The notes beneath the pieces are model-generated. The model was given only the letters and a program-made list of their open reading frames with translations. It was not told where the DNA came from and ran no database searches. Both the position numbers and the translations under genes were made by a program. Positions 41,326 to 49,491 of a stretch of DNA of 55,374 nucleotides are shown here, one piece after another. This stretch comes from Dehalococcoidales bacterium (GTDB taxonomy: Bacteria; Chloroflexota; Dehalococcoidia; Dehalococcoidales; BS750m-G39), in NCBI GenBank assembly GCA_022865485.1, contig JALHSZ010000044.1:1-55374 (forward strand). The letters run 5' to 3'. Each line of letters opens with the position of its first letter. The stretch's first letter is position 1.

Positions 41326-42588
41326 TTGATAAAAAACAACTACGATATCAAAGACCCGGCTTTAGCCGAAGCCGGCAAACTGCGAATAGAGTGGGCTTAT
41401 CGCGAAATGCCGGTTATCAAACTAATCAGGGCGAGATTCGCCAAGGAGAAGCCGCTGAATAACGTCCGCGTCTCGGCCTGCCTCCATGTAACCACCGAGA
41501 CGGCGAACCTGGTGCTGACCCTCAAAGAAGGCGGAGCCAACGTCGTGCTCTGCGCCGCCAACCCTCTGAGCACCCAGGACGATGTCGCCGCTGCCCTGGT
41601 GGAATACGGCATACCGGTCAACGCCATCAAGGGAGAGGATGAGAAAACATACTATAAGCACATCAACACCGCCCTGGACCATAAACCACAGCTCACCGTT
41701 GACGACGGCGCCGACCTGGTCACCACCCTGCACAGCAAACGCACCGAGCTAATCGGCGATATCATCGGCGGCACCGAAGAGACCACCACCGGCGTTATCC
41801 GGCTGCGCAGCCTGGAGAAGGCGGGCAAGCTGAAATACCCCATGATTGCCGTAAACGACGCCCCGACCAAGTACCTCTTCGACAACCGCTACGGCACGGG
41901 CCAGAGCACCATTGACGGCATAACCCGGGCAACCAACGTCCTCTGGGCGGGCAAGAAGGTAGTGGTCTGCGGCTACGGCTGGTGCGGTCACGGCGCCGCC
42001 CTCAGGGCACAGGGGCTGGGGGCGCAGCTAATCGTCACCGAGGTCGAACCGGTGCGGGCGCTGGAGGCGGTCATGGACGGCTATCAGGTCATGCCCATCG
42101 TCGAAGCCGCCAAAATAGGCGATATCTTCATTACCATCACCGGTGATATCAACGTTATCGACAAAGCCTCCCTGCAGGTGATGAAGGACGGAGCCATCCT
42201 GGCCAACAGCGGCCATTTCGATGTCGAGATAAATATTCCGGCACTAGAAGGTCTCACTCGCACCAAGCGGCAGATACGGCCCTTCGTTGACGAGTACACC
42301 CTGAAAGACGGCCGCCGCCTTTATCTGCTGGCGGAGGGCAGGGTAGTCAATCTGGCCGCCGCCGAAGGGCACCCGGCCACGGTTATGGATATGAGCTTCT
42401 CCAACCAGGCTCTCTGTCTGGAACACCTGGTCAAAAACCGGGGAAGCCTTAAAATTAAAGTCTATCCCGTGCCCGAAGAAATAGATAAACAGGTAGCCCG
42501 CCTGAAACTAAAGTCCCTGGGCGTTAATATCGACACCCTGACCCCGGAGCAAAAGCGATACCTGACCAGCTGGGAGCAGGGGACATAG
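41326..42588 (+). CDS. ahcY: Adenosylhomocysteinase
   Basis: AhcY splits SAH into adenosine and homocysteine. The 420 residues include '[16 protein letters not shown]' (the usual MT-x-x-T), '[14 protein letters not shown]', NAD-binding '[19 protein letters not shown]' and 'NSGHFDVEI'. It lacks the roughly 40-residue insertion of eukaryotic-type enzymes. TTG 41326 lies 5 bases after AGGGGG and is preferred; GTG 41320 is too close to that site. The product homocysteine feeds the core-MetE enzyme upstream. Confidence 0.95.
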   Translation: MIKNNYDIKDPALAEAGKLRIEWAYREMPVIKLIRARFAKEKPLNNVRVSACLHVTTETANLVLTLKEGGANVVLCAANPLSTQDDVAAALVEYGIPVNAIKGEDEKTYYKHINTALDHKPQLTVDDGADLVTTLHSKRTELIGDIIGGTEETTTGVIRLRSLEKAGKLKYPMIAVNDAPTKYLFDNRYGTGQSTIDGITRATNVLWAGKKVVVCGYGWCGHGAALRAQGLGAQLIVTEVEPVRALEAVMDGYQVMPIVEAAKIGDIFITITGDINVIDKASLQVMKDGAILANSGHFDVEINIPALEGLTRTKRQIRPFVDEYTLKDGRRLYLLAEGRVVNLAAAEGHPATVMDMSFSNQALCLEHLVKNRGSLKIKVYPVPEEIDKQVARLKLKSLGVNIDTLTPEQKRYLTSWEQGT

Positions 42589-42600
42589 AAAGGGAGAAAA

Positions 42601-43809
42601 ATGCCAAGCAGTTTTAGCAGTTCACCCGTCTATATGCTCACCTCGGAGTCGGTTGCCGAAGGCCACCCGGACAAGCTGTGCGACCAGATATCGGACGCCG
42701 TCCTCGACGCCATTCTGGCCAAAGACCCCTACGCCCGGGTAGCCTGCGAGACGGCGGTAACCAACGGCTTGATAATCGTCCTCGGCGAGATTACCACCAG
42801 TTGCTATGTCGAGATTCCCCAGGTAGTGCGGGAGGTAGTCCGCGACATCGGCTATACCCACCCCGAATACGGCTTCGACTATCAAGCCTGCGGCATCATG
42901 GTCTCCATCAAGGAGCAGTCCCGGGACATCGCCCTGGGTGTAGATAAATCACAGGAAGCCAGGGCGGCTTCAGCCAATGAGCTGGATAAAGTTGGCGCCG
43001 GCGACCAGGGAATGATGGTGGGCTTCGCCTGTAACGAAACGCCCGAGCTTATGCCCCTCCCCATCTCCCTGGCGCACAAGCTATGCCAGCGCCTGGCTCA
43101 AGTGAGGAAAGATGGCAGCCTCCCCTACCTCCGCCCCGACGGCAAATCGCAGGTCACCGTGGAGTATAAGAACGGCACCCCCCGGCGCATCGACAGCGTC
43201 GTGATGGGCGCCCAGCACAACCCCGATGTCAGCCAGGAACAGATTACCAAGGACATCATCGCCAATGTAATCAAAAAGGTCATCCCCGCCAAACTGATAG
43301 ACGATAATACCAAATACTATGTCAACGCCACCGGCCGCTTTGTCATCGGCGGCCCCGTATCCGACACCGGCTTCACCGGCCGCAAGCTCCTGGTCGACAC
43401 CTACGGCGGCATCGCCCGCCACGGCGGCGGCAGCTTCTCCGGCAAAGACCCGACCAAGGTCGACCGCTCGGCGGCCTACATGGCGCGCTACATCGCTAAG
43501 AATATCGTCGCCGCCGGCCTGGCGGAGAGACTCGAAATCCAGATTGCTTACTCCATCGGCGTCGCCCACCCCCTCTCCATCTCCGTCGAAACCTTCGGCA
43601 CGGCAAAGGTTGATAACGAGAGCCTGCTCAAGCTGATAAATAAACACTTCTACCTCAGACCCGAAGCCATCATCCGCGCCCTCGACCTGCGCCGCCCCAT
43701 CTATAGACAGACCGCCTGCTTCGGCCACTTCGGGCGCACCGACCTCGACCTTCCCTGGGAAAAGACGGATAAGGCAGAGATACTGAAGAGGGAGGCGGGG
43801 AAGAAATAA
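42601..43809 (+). CDS. metK: S-adenosylmethionine synthetase
   Basis: MetK makes SAM from methionine and ATP. The 402 residues contain '[16 protein letters not shown]', '[15 protein letters not shown]' and the P-loop-like '[19 protein letters not shown]'. It starts 12 bases after ahcY behind AAGGGAGAA. It closes the cycle metK, methyltransferases, ahcY, core-MetE encoded in this cluster. Confidence 0.97.
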   Translation: MPSSFSSSPVYMLTSESVAEGHPDKLCDQISDAVLDAILAKDPYARVACETAVTNGLIIVLGEITTSCYVEIPQVVREVVRDIGYTHPEYGFDYQACGIMVSIKEQSRDIALGVDKSQEARAASANELDKVGAGDQGMMVGFACNETPELMPLPISLAHKLCQRLAQVRKDGSLPYLRPDGKSQVTVEYKNGTPRRIDSVVMGAQHNPDVSQEQITKDIIANVIKKVIPAKLIDDNTKYYVNATGRFVIGGPVSDTGFTGRKLLVDTYGGIARHGGGSFSGKDPTKVDRSAAYMARYIAKNIVAAGLAERLEIQIAYSIGVAHPLSISVETFGTAKVDNESLLKLINKHFYLRPEAIIRALDLRRPIYRQTACFGHFGRTDLDLPWEKTDKAEILKREAGKK

Positions 43810-43829
43810 CAAATGGGGGTGGGGAAGTA

Positions 43830-44372
43830 GTGAACAGACAACAGGTCAAGTGGTATTGCCACTCCTGTGGCTACGAGTGGGAAGGGGCTAGATTTAGGAG
43901 ACAAGGAGTTAGGAAATGCCCCAGCTGCGGCGGAACAACCCTTACCCCAGGGACTGAAGATAAAAGCTGGAAAGACATTAGATTAGAGATTCGTAAAAGA
44001 GATAGATTCGCTTGCCAGATCTGCGGGGCTCAGAAAGGGCAAAATTTAGCGTTAGCGGTTCACCACATGCGCCCTGTCGGGCATGGAGGCTCCAGTAAAC
44101 CAGACAACCTCATTTTGCTTTGTGCCAAATGCCACAACTGGGAGCACAGGCTGCTTAGATTGGGAATGAAAGCTGAGTACACAAGAGCGGGAATACCGCC
44201 TTTAATCTACTTCATTATAGTCCTTCTTTTTGTTATTGTCCCTGCGGTATTCTTACTGTGGTTTGCTCTTATTCCTTTGGTTGTCCTACTTTCTTCTTTC
44301 ACTGCCTATTTACTTTACCGAAGGAGATTGAAGAAAATTAGGGTTAAACAATTAAGGTTAAACCTTCTATAA
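43830..44372 (+). CDS. Zinc-ribbon HNH endonuclease with C-terminal membrane helices
   Basis: The 180 residues have three parts: a zinc ribbon ('CHSCGYEW...CPSCGG', residues 10-35), an HNH domain ('CQICGAQKG...LAVHHMRPVGHGG...NLILLCAKCHNWEH', about 65-115) and two hydrophobic helices (about 128-165) with a basic tail. HNH domains cut DNA, yet this one would be held at the membrane facing the cytoplasm, which is unusual. GTG 43830 follows GGGGAAG. It is more AT-rich than metK and may be an acquired gene. Confidence 0.8.
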   Translation: MNRQQVKWYCHSCGYEWEGARFRRQGVRKCPSCGGTTLTPGTEDKSWKDIRLEIRKRDRFACQICGAQKGQNLALAVHHMRPVGHGGSSKPDNLILLCAKCHNWEHRLLRLGMKAEYTRAGIPPLIYFIIVLLFVIVPAVFLLWFALIPLVVLLSSFTAYLLYRRRLKKIRVKQLRLNLL

Positions 44373-44395
44373 CTTGATAAGGAAAAGGGAAGTCT

Positions 44396-44480
44396 AAGAG
44401 GGGCTTCGCCCCTCTTTTAAAAAAAAATCTCTCCCCCTCTCCTTTGACCCCTCGTAAGGAGAGGGGGATTAAGGGGAAGA
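44396..44480 (+). repeat. Two-hairpin intergenic element, copy 2
   Basis: AAGAGGGGC (44396-44404), loop TTC, GCCCCTCTT (44408-44416) followed by a T/A run could terminate the HNH transcript. A 12-bp stem follows (CCCCCTCTCCTT 44433-44444, AAGGAGAGGGGG 44456-44467), then GATTAAGGGG. The layout equals the element at 34310-34395. Confidence 0.7.
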
Positions 44481-44509
44481 GGTAGATAAAAAATCCGGGA
44501 CACCGAAAA

Positions 44510-44595
44510 AGGGGTCTAACCTCTGTAGGGCGGGCCGGGTGGGACGAAAGACTTCCGCTAAACAAGGTGGGGATGCGGGGCGGAGTCCCCCGGTA
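44510..44595 (+). repeat. Hairpin/G-quadruplex intergenic repeat, copy 5
   Basis: AGGGGT-CTA-ACCTCT (44510-44524) precedes GGGCGGGCCGGGTGGG at 44528-44543, then GACGAAAGACTTCCGCTAA, ACAAGGTGGGG and GCGGGGCGGAG. It ends 25 bases before the start codon of the second Dph6-like gene, in the mRNA sense. Confidence 0.75.
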
Positions 44596-44619
44596 AACTT
44601 AAGAAAGGAAACCCCTCAA

Positions 44620-45291
44620 ATGAAAAAACTACTCTTCTGCTGGAGCGGCGGCAAAGACAGCGCCATGGCGCTCTATGAAATCAAGAAGAACAACGAATAT
44701 GAAGTAGTATCCCTCCTCACCACCATCACCCAAGACTACGACCGCATCAGTATGCACGGCGTGCGCCGGCTCCTGGTGGAGCAGCAGGCACAATCCCTGG
44801 GCATACCCCTCCATAAAGTCTTCATCCCCAGGTCCTGTTCCAATGAAGAATATGGCTCTAAAATGAGAGAAGCCCTTACCAGGTTCAAGCAGGACGGAGT
44901 TGAGGCTGTGGCTTTCGGCGACATTTTTCTGGAAGAGGTCAGGAAATACCGGGAAGACAACCTGGCCCAGTTAAACATGAAGGGCGTCTTCCCCATCTGG
45001 GGGAGAAACACCGCCGAACTCGTCCGGTCGTTCATATCTCTTGGCTTTAAGGCTGTGGTCAGCTGTATTAACACCAAAGTCCTGGACAAGAAATTCCTGG
45101 GCCGGCAGCTCGATAAAGACTTTATTAGCGAGCTTCCCCCCGATATAGACCCCAGCGGCGAGAACGGAGAGTTCCACACCTTCGTCTACGACGGCCCCAT
45201 ATTCAAACAGAGGATAGGCTATAAACGAGGGAAACTGGTATTAAGAGACTCTTTTTACTTCTGTGATTTAATCCCCACGGGACTAATGTAG
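44620..45291 (+). CDS. Dph6-like (DUF71) ATP pyrophosphatase, second copy
   Basis: The 223 residues have PP-loop SGGKDS at 9-14 and C-terminal 'GENGEFHTFVYDGPIF', the same family as the gene at 736-1401 but clearly diverged. The substrate is unknown in bacteria. ATG 44620 follows AAAGGAAA and gives the standard N-terminus; an upstream in-frame start lies inside the repeat at 44510-44595. No operon partner follows, since the next 290 bases are repeats and a promoter. Confidence 0.85.
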   Translation: MKKLLFCWSGGKDSAMALYEIKKNNEYEVVSLLTTITQDYDRISMHGVRRLLVEQQAQSLGIPLHKVFIPRSCSNEEYGSKMREALTRFKQDGVEAVAFGDIFLEEVRKYREDNLAQLNMKGVFPIWGRNTAELVRSFISLGFKAVVSCINTKVLDKKFLGRQLDKDFISELPPDIDPSGENGEFHTFVYDGPIFKQRIGYKRGKLVLRDSFYFCDLIPTGLM

Positions 45292-45309
45292 CCAAAAAAC
45301 CCGACCTAG

Positions 45310-45471
45310 TTACCATAACCGACAACTAAAACAATTCATTCCCACCCCAAAATCCCTGCCTATTTACCATAACGGAAAGACCAAAACAAATATCCTTTTC
45401 CCCAAATCCCCGTTCACTTACCATAACGCTAAAAACAAAACACGGTCTTGCCCCCGACCGAATTGTTTTCC
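45310..45471. repeat. Three direct repeats with a 54-base period
   Basis: TTACCATAAC occurs at 45310-45319, 45364-45373 and 45418-45427, exactly 54 bases apart. Weaker similarity runs through each unit (AAACAAAACAA, then a C-rich CCCCAAATCCC segment). The array fills the gap 45292-45510 between the Dph6-like gene and a lipoprotein promoter. It could be an array of regulator sites, but nothing identifies the regulator. Confidence 0.75.
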
Positions 45472-45510
45472 CCTTTCATCAATGTCGTTTTTGTCGCCTT
45501 CCACCAGCCA

Positions 45511-45558
45511 TTGACTTAACCAGCTCAATAGCGTAAGATTTCGCCAAACAACGCTATT
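45511..45558 (+). promoter_or_regulatory. Promoter of the multidomain lipoprotein, with inverted repeat
   Basis: TTGACT (45511-45516), 17 bases, TAAGAT (45534-45539). A perfect 8-bp inverted repeat, AATAGCGT (45527-45534) and ACGCTATT (45551-45558), straddles the -10 box and start point, so it could be an operator or, if transcribed, only half a stem. Confidence 0.65.
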
Positions 45559-45583
45559 TCTAACCCCGAAAAAGGAGGCAAAG

Positions 45584-46963
45584 ATGTGGAAATCTAAAGG
45601 TATACAACTGGTCTTGACGAGCTTGGTCATCCTCGCCCTGCTGGCGGGGAGTAGTTGTGGTCTGTTCAACAAGCCGCCAGTCATTACCAGCCTCACGCCG
45701 ACTGACACCGAGGTAGCCCGTGGGGCGAGTTGCACTGTAAACTGCGTCGCCAGCGACCCCAATGCCGACGACACCCTTACCTATTCCTGGACGGCCACCG
45801 GTGGGGCTATCTCCGGAACGGGCAGCGCTATCACCTGGATAGCGCCGACAACCGTGGGAAGCTATTCCGTAACCGTAGCCGTCAGCGACGGTAAAAAATC
45901 CGTCAGCGATAGCTGCACCATCCAGGTAATCAACACGCCACCGACTATCGCCAGCCTCACCCCGAGCAGCACCGACATTGCCCCTGAGGAGAGCTGCACC
46001 ATAGGCTGCGTCGCCAGCGATGCCGATGCCGATAGCCTCACCTACACCTGGACCGCCACCGGCGGGACTATCACCGGAACGGGCAACTCGGTTAGCTGGG
46101 AAGCACCGGCCGCCGAGGGGACTTATACTATCAGCGTATCGGTAAGCGATGGTCAAGGCGGCACCGCCAGCGATAGCTGTGACATCACCGTCGAAATGAA
46201 ATACGGCTCTATCAACATCCAGTCCGATCCCGCTGGAGCCGCCGTCTTTCTCGACGGGGTGGATACGGGGAACATAACCCCCTTCGTTATCACCAACGTT
46301 CTCCCCGGCAGCTATACCGTCACGCTGGACTCTTATCACTACAAATATCGACAAGCGACGGTAACGGTCACTGCCAACGAGACCACCTACCTCAACTGGT
46401 CGCTGAACTATGCCCCCGAACTGACGCTGACCATACAGCCCAACGCCGCGGCCGGCATAGACACCTATGTATATGAACCTGATCCGATCGAACATTTTGG
46501 AAACGACAGTTACATATTCGCCGGCGCCGCTGTAGTCGACACTTGCCGGGCGTACCTGCAATTCAGCCTGGCTTTACTCCCCGAGGATATCGTGATAACT
46601 AGCGCCAGAGTGGGTTTAAATTACGTCTCAACCGATATCTCAGCCACAACGGCAATCGGGGCTTACCCGGTGCTGGGAGCCTGGTCTGAAACCACTATAA
46701 CCTGGAATAACCAGCCGGCGTTTGCCACAACGCCGGAATATAGCTACAATGTGCCGGCTGCAGTAAGCAACGCTTTTATCTATTGGTATATTACCGACAT
46801 GGTCGGAAGCTGGCACGACGGCAGTCTAGCCAACTTCGGCTTGGTGCTGAAATCCGTCGATGAGAGCGCCGAGGAGGGCTGGAAAGGCTTCAACTCTTCC
46901 GACGGGTTCACTGACAGCCAGCACCCCAAACTAATAATTACCTACTACGACCCGAACCCCTAA
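45584..46963 (+). CDS. Surface lipoprotein with two Ig/PKD-like domains, PEGA and DNRLRE domains
   Basis: The 459 residues start with a signal peptide and lipobox 'GSSC-G' (Cys25). Two PKD/Ig-like repeats follow at about 32-117 and 118-205 ('DTLTYSWTATGGAISGTGSAI' region and 'DSLTYTWTATGGTITGTG'), each with a Cys pair. Then a PEGA domain at about 207-285 ('GSINIQSDPAGAAVFLDGVDTG') and a DNRLRE-type beta domain from about 300 to the end ('AYLQFSLALLP', 'TTITWNNQPAF'). All are extracellular binding or stalk modules. ATG 45584 follows AAAGGAGG. Confidence 0.88.
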   Translation: MWKSKGIQLVLTSLVILALLAGSSCGLFNKPPVITSLTPTDTEVARGASCTVNCVASDPNADDTLTYSWTATGGAISGTGSAITWIAPTTVGSYSVTVAVSDGKKSVSDSCTIQVINTPPTIASLTPSSTDIAPEESCTIGCVASDADADSLTYTWTATGGTITGTGNSVSWEAPAAEGTYTISVSVSDGQGGTASDSCDITVEMKYGSINIQSDPAGAAVFLDGVDTGNITPFVITNVLPGSYTVTLDSYHYKYRQATVTVTANETTYLNWSLNYAPELTLTIQPNAAAGIDTYVYEPDPIEHFGNDSYIFAGAAVVDTCRAYLQFSLALLPEDIVITSARVGLNYVSTDISATTAIGAYPVLGAWSETTITWNNQPAFATTPEYSYNVPAAVSNAFIYWYITDMVGSWHDGSLANFGLVLKSVDESAEEGWKGFNSSDGFTDSQHPKLIITYYDPNP

Positions 46964-46977
46964 CCTATAGCCGATAA

Positions 46978-47005
46978 GGAGAGCCTCCCAATAGGGAGGC
47001 TCTCC
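46978..47005 (+). terminator. Strong stem-loop after the lipoprotein gene
   Basis: GGAGAGCCTCCC (46978-46989), loop AATA, GGGAGGCTCTCC (46994-47005) forms a perfect 12-bp stem. It lacks a T tract, so termination efficiency is uncertain; it may instead protect the 3' end. Confidence 0.6.
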
Positions 47006-47041
47006 CGCCTTGTCTCGCCAGAAGGCAGGCAGTAATGTAAG

Positions 47042-48466
47042 ATGAGCACGACGATTAAGTTTGGCACCGACGGCTGGCGAGGCATCATCGCCCAGGACTT
47101 CACCTTTGATAATGTGCGGGCATGCTCCCAGGCAGTGGCTGACTACCTCAAAGGGGCGGGCTTAACCAATAGAGGGCTGATTATCGGCTATGACAACCGC
47201 TTTGCCTCCGATGATTTCGCCCAAGCCGCCGCCGAGGTAGTTGCCGCTAACGGAATAAAGGTATACCTCTGCCCCAGAGCCACCCCAACGCCGGTGATAA
47301 GCTTTGGTATTCTGGCCAAAAAGGCGGGAGGGGCTATTATCATCACCGCCAGCCATAACTCGGCTATCTGGAACGGCTTCAAGTATAAGACTGAAGACGG
47401 CGCCAGCGCCCCCTCAAAGGTTACCGCCGAGATAGAAAAGCGCATCGCCCATATCCTGACCACCGGAAAAATAAACCAAACGCCATTGCCCAAAGCCTTA
47501 GACCAAGGCACAGTCCAGTACCTTGACCTGGCGCCAATCTATGCTCAACAGCTAGCCAGGCTCATTGACCTGGAGCAGCTGCGCCAGGCTAAGCTCAAGG
47601 TAATTTTTGACCCCATGTATGGGGCTGGCGCCGGCTACTTCAATACGCTGCTGGGCGGGGGGGCTATGCGGCTGGTGGAAATAAACGGTGAACGCAACCC
47701 CCTATTCCCCGGGATACAACCCGAGCCCATCGCGGCTAACTTAGCTAAGCTCTCGGCTACGGTCAAAAAAGAGAGGGCAAGTGTTGGCCTGGCTACCGAT
47801 GGTGACGCCGACCGCATCGGCATCGTCGACGAAAAGGGCCAGTTCCTCAACCAACTCCAGGTCTTTGCCCTGCTCTGCCTCTATCTGCTGGAGGTTCGGG
47901 GGGAGCGGGGGGCTATGGTCAGGACGCTCACCAGTACCACTATGACTGACCGGCTGGGCGAAATATTCAATGTGCCCGTCTATGAGACAGCAGTGGGCTT
48001 CAAGTATGTTGCCCCGGTAATGATGGAAAAGGACGCCATTATCGGCGGGGAGGAGAGCGGAGGCTACGGCTTCCGTGGCCACACGCCGGAACGGGACGGT
48101 ATCCTGGCCGGCATCTATTTTCTTGACTTCATGCTCAAGACAGGCAAAACCCCTTCGCAACTCCTGGACTATCTCTACAGCAAAGTTGGCCCCCACTACT
48201 ACCAGCGCCGTGACTTCACCTTCCCCGCAAACCAGCGCCAGGCGATAACCAAAGGCGTCAGCGATAACCTGCCCCAATCTATCGACGGGGTCAAGGTGAC
48301 CAAGATAAACACCAGCGACGGCTTCCACCTCACCCTGGCCGATACCAACTGGCTGCTCATCAGGTTCTCTGGTACCGAGCCCGTGCTCCGTATATATGCC
48401 GAAAGCGATAGCCAGGCTAGGGTGGAAAGGCTGCTGGAACTGGGCAGGAAACTGGCCGGGGTCTAG
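47042..48466 (+). CDS. Alpha-D-phosphohexomutase (phosphoglucomutase/phosphomannomutase)
   Basis: The 474 residues have the catalytic serine loop 'ITASHNSAIWNGFK' (Ser near residue 104), the metal-binding loop 'TDGDADRIGIVD', the sugar loop 'GGEESGGYGF' and the phosphate loop 'RFSGTEPVLRIY'. The enzyme interconverts hexose 1- and 6-phosphates; the preferred sugar (Glc, Man or GlcN) is not decided by sequence. A cupin related to mannose-phosphate enzymes follows 14 bases later, which hints at mannose metabolism. Confidence 0.93.
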   Translation: MSTTIKFGTDGWRGIIAQDFTFDNVRACSQAVADYLKGAGLTNRGLIIGYDNRFASDDFAQAAAEVVAANGIKVYLCPRATPTPVISFGILAKKAGGAIIITASHNSAIWNGFKYKTEDGASAPSKVTAEIEKRIAHILTTGKINQTPLPKALDQGTVQYLDLAPIYAQQLARLIDLEQLRQAKLKVIFDPMYGAGAGYFNTLLGGGAMRLVEINGERNPLFPGIQPEPIAANLAKLSATVKKERASVGLATDGDADRIGIVDEKGQFLNQLQVFALLCLYLLEVRGERGAMVRTLTSTTMTDRLGEIFNVPVYETAVGFKYVAPVMMEKDAIIGGEESGGYGFRGHTPERDGILAGIYFLDFMLKTGKTPSQLLDYLYSKVGPHYYQRRDFTFPANQRQAITKGVSDNLPQSIDGVKVTKINTSDGFHLTLADTNWLLIRFSGTEPVLRIYAESDSQARVERLLELGRKLAGV

Positions 48467-48480
48467 AGGAAGGACGGAAG

Positions 48481-48837
48481 ATGGACGAAAAACTTCCCCG
48501 CCGAACTGAGAAGCCCTGGGGTTTTGAGCTGCTCTTTGCTCAGACGCCGAAATATGCCGGCAAGCTAATCTTCGTTAAAAAAGGACACCGCCTGAGCCTT
48601 CAATACCACCAAAAGAAGGACGAGACCATGTATTTCCACCAGGGGAAAGCGTTACTGGAAATTGAGGACGACGGGCAGATGGTGCCAGTCATGCTCGAGC
48701 CCGGCCAGTCGATAAGAATACCCCCCCACACCAGACACCGCCTGAAAGCCATAGAAGACTCCACAATCTTTGAGGTCTCGACCCCCGAGCTGGATGATGT
48801 GGTCAGGCTGGAAGACGACTACGGACGAGCCAAATAA
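48481..48837 (+). CDS. Cupin, mannose-6-phosphate isomerase type II-like
   Basis: The 118-residue single cupin domain has 'PWGFELLFAQTPKYAGKLIFVKKGHRLSLQYHQKKDE' spanning cupin motif 1 (His/His/Glu ligands) and 'GQSIRIPPHTRHRL' as motif 2. It resembles the C-terminal isomerase domain of ManC/type II PMI but stands alone. ATG 48481 lies just after the mutase stop behind GAAGGA. Function as an isomerase is likely but not proven. Confidence 0.75.
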   Translation: MDEKLPRRTEKPWGFELLFAQTPKYAGKLIFVKKGHRLSLQYHQKKDETMYFHQGKALLEIEDDGQMVPVMLEPGQSIRIPPHTRHRLKAIEDSTIFEVSTPELDDVVRLEDDYGRAK

Positions 48838-48842
48838 CGAGA

Positions 48843-49487
48843 CTAATATTCCTTTAAGACCAGAGCCCCGGTAGGACAGACCGCCACGCATTTAGCACAA
48901 CCCCGGCACCCCGACTTAGCCCTCGGTTCGTCAGCAAATGTAGTCATTCTGCGGTTAAAGCCGCGGTGGGCAAAACCGAGGGTGCCTATTCCCAGACGCT
49001 GGCGGCAGACCCAGATACAGCGCCCGCAGAGGACGCACTTATTGGGGTCGTAGCTAAACTCCGGGCTGCTAGAATCCAACGGCAGATTGCGCAGGATTTT
49101 CCTGAAACGCTTGGTCTTGAGCTTGACCCCGAGGTGAGCGGCTATCTTCTGCAGCTCGCAGGTGCCGTTGGCGGGGCAATTGGCGCAGTCAACCACATTG
49201 CTGGACAGCAGTAATTCCAGGGCGGTGCGCGCCAGCCTCAGCGCCGCCGGGCCCCTGGTGTTCACCACCATGCCCGCTGCTACGGTCTCGGTGCAGGCAG
49301 TAACCGGCTTAAGCTTGCCCTTTATTTCCACCCAGCAGAGGCGGCAGGATGCGCTCGGCGTTGTTTTCTCACGGAGGGCACAGAGATTGGGGATATAAAT
49401 ACCATTGTCCAGCGCCGCCCAGAGGAGTTTCTGCCCCTGGGGGGCTTTTAATTTTTTGCCGTCAATGGTTAAAGATACCGTTTTCAT
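48843..49487 (-). CDS. NuoG/HoxU-like iron-sulfur subunit
   Basis: The 214 residues start with a [2Fe-2S] ferredoxin domain ('CALREKT..ASCRLCWVEI....VTAC'), then the cluster region 'DCANCPANGTCELQ', then two [4Fe-4S] motifs ('CVLCGRCIWVC', 'CRGCAKCVAVCPTGAL'). The His that normally ligates the N-terminal [4Fe-4S] cluster appears replaced by Asn ('LLSSNVVDC'). ATG 49487 follows AGTAGGA, 4 bases after the NuoF-like stop. It is the third gene of a NADH-oxidising module and lacks a catalytic partner nearby. Confidence 0.85.
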   Translation of the reverse strand: MKTVSLTIDGKKLKAPQGQKLLWAALDNGIYIPNLCALREKTTPSASCRLCWVEIKGKLKPVTACTETVAAGMVVNTRGPAALRLARTALELLLSSNVVDCANCPANGTCELQKIAAHLGVKLKTKRFRKILRNLPLDSSSPEFSYDPNKCVLCGRCIWVCRQRLGIGTLGFAHRGFNRRMTTFADEPRAKSGCRGCAKCVAVCPTGALVLKEY

Positions 49488-49491
49488 ATTC

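Noticed and set aside
42589-42600. SAM riboswitch before metK or ahcY
   Set aside because: The metK gap is 12 bases and the ahcY start overlaps the end region of DUF6485; there is no room for an aptamer. The mtnA leader is also too short.
45310-45440. CRISPR array
   Set aside because: The three repeats share only a 10-base core with weak flanking similarity, there are no unique spacers of constant length between long identical repeats, and no cas genes are present.
45310-45440. Replication origin iterons
   Set aside because: No dnaA, repA or AT-rich unwinding region is nearby, and the window reads as ordinary chromosome.
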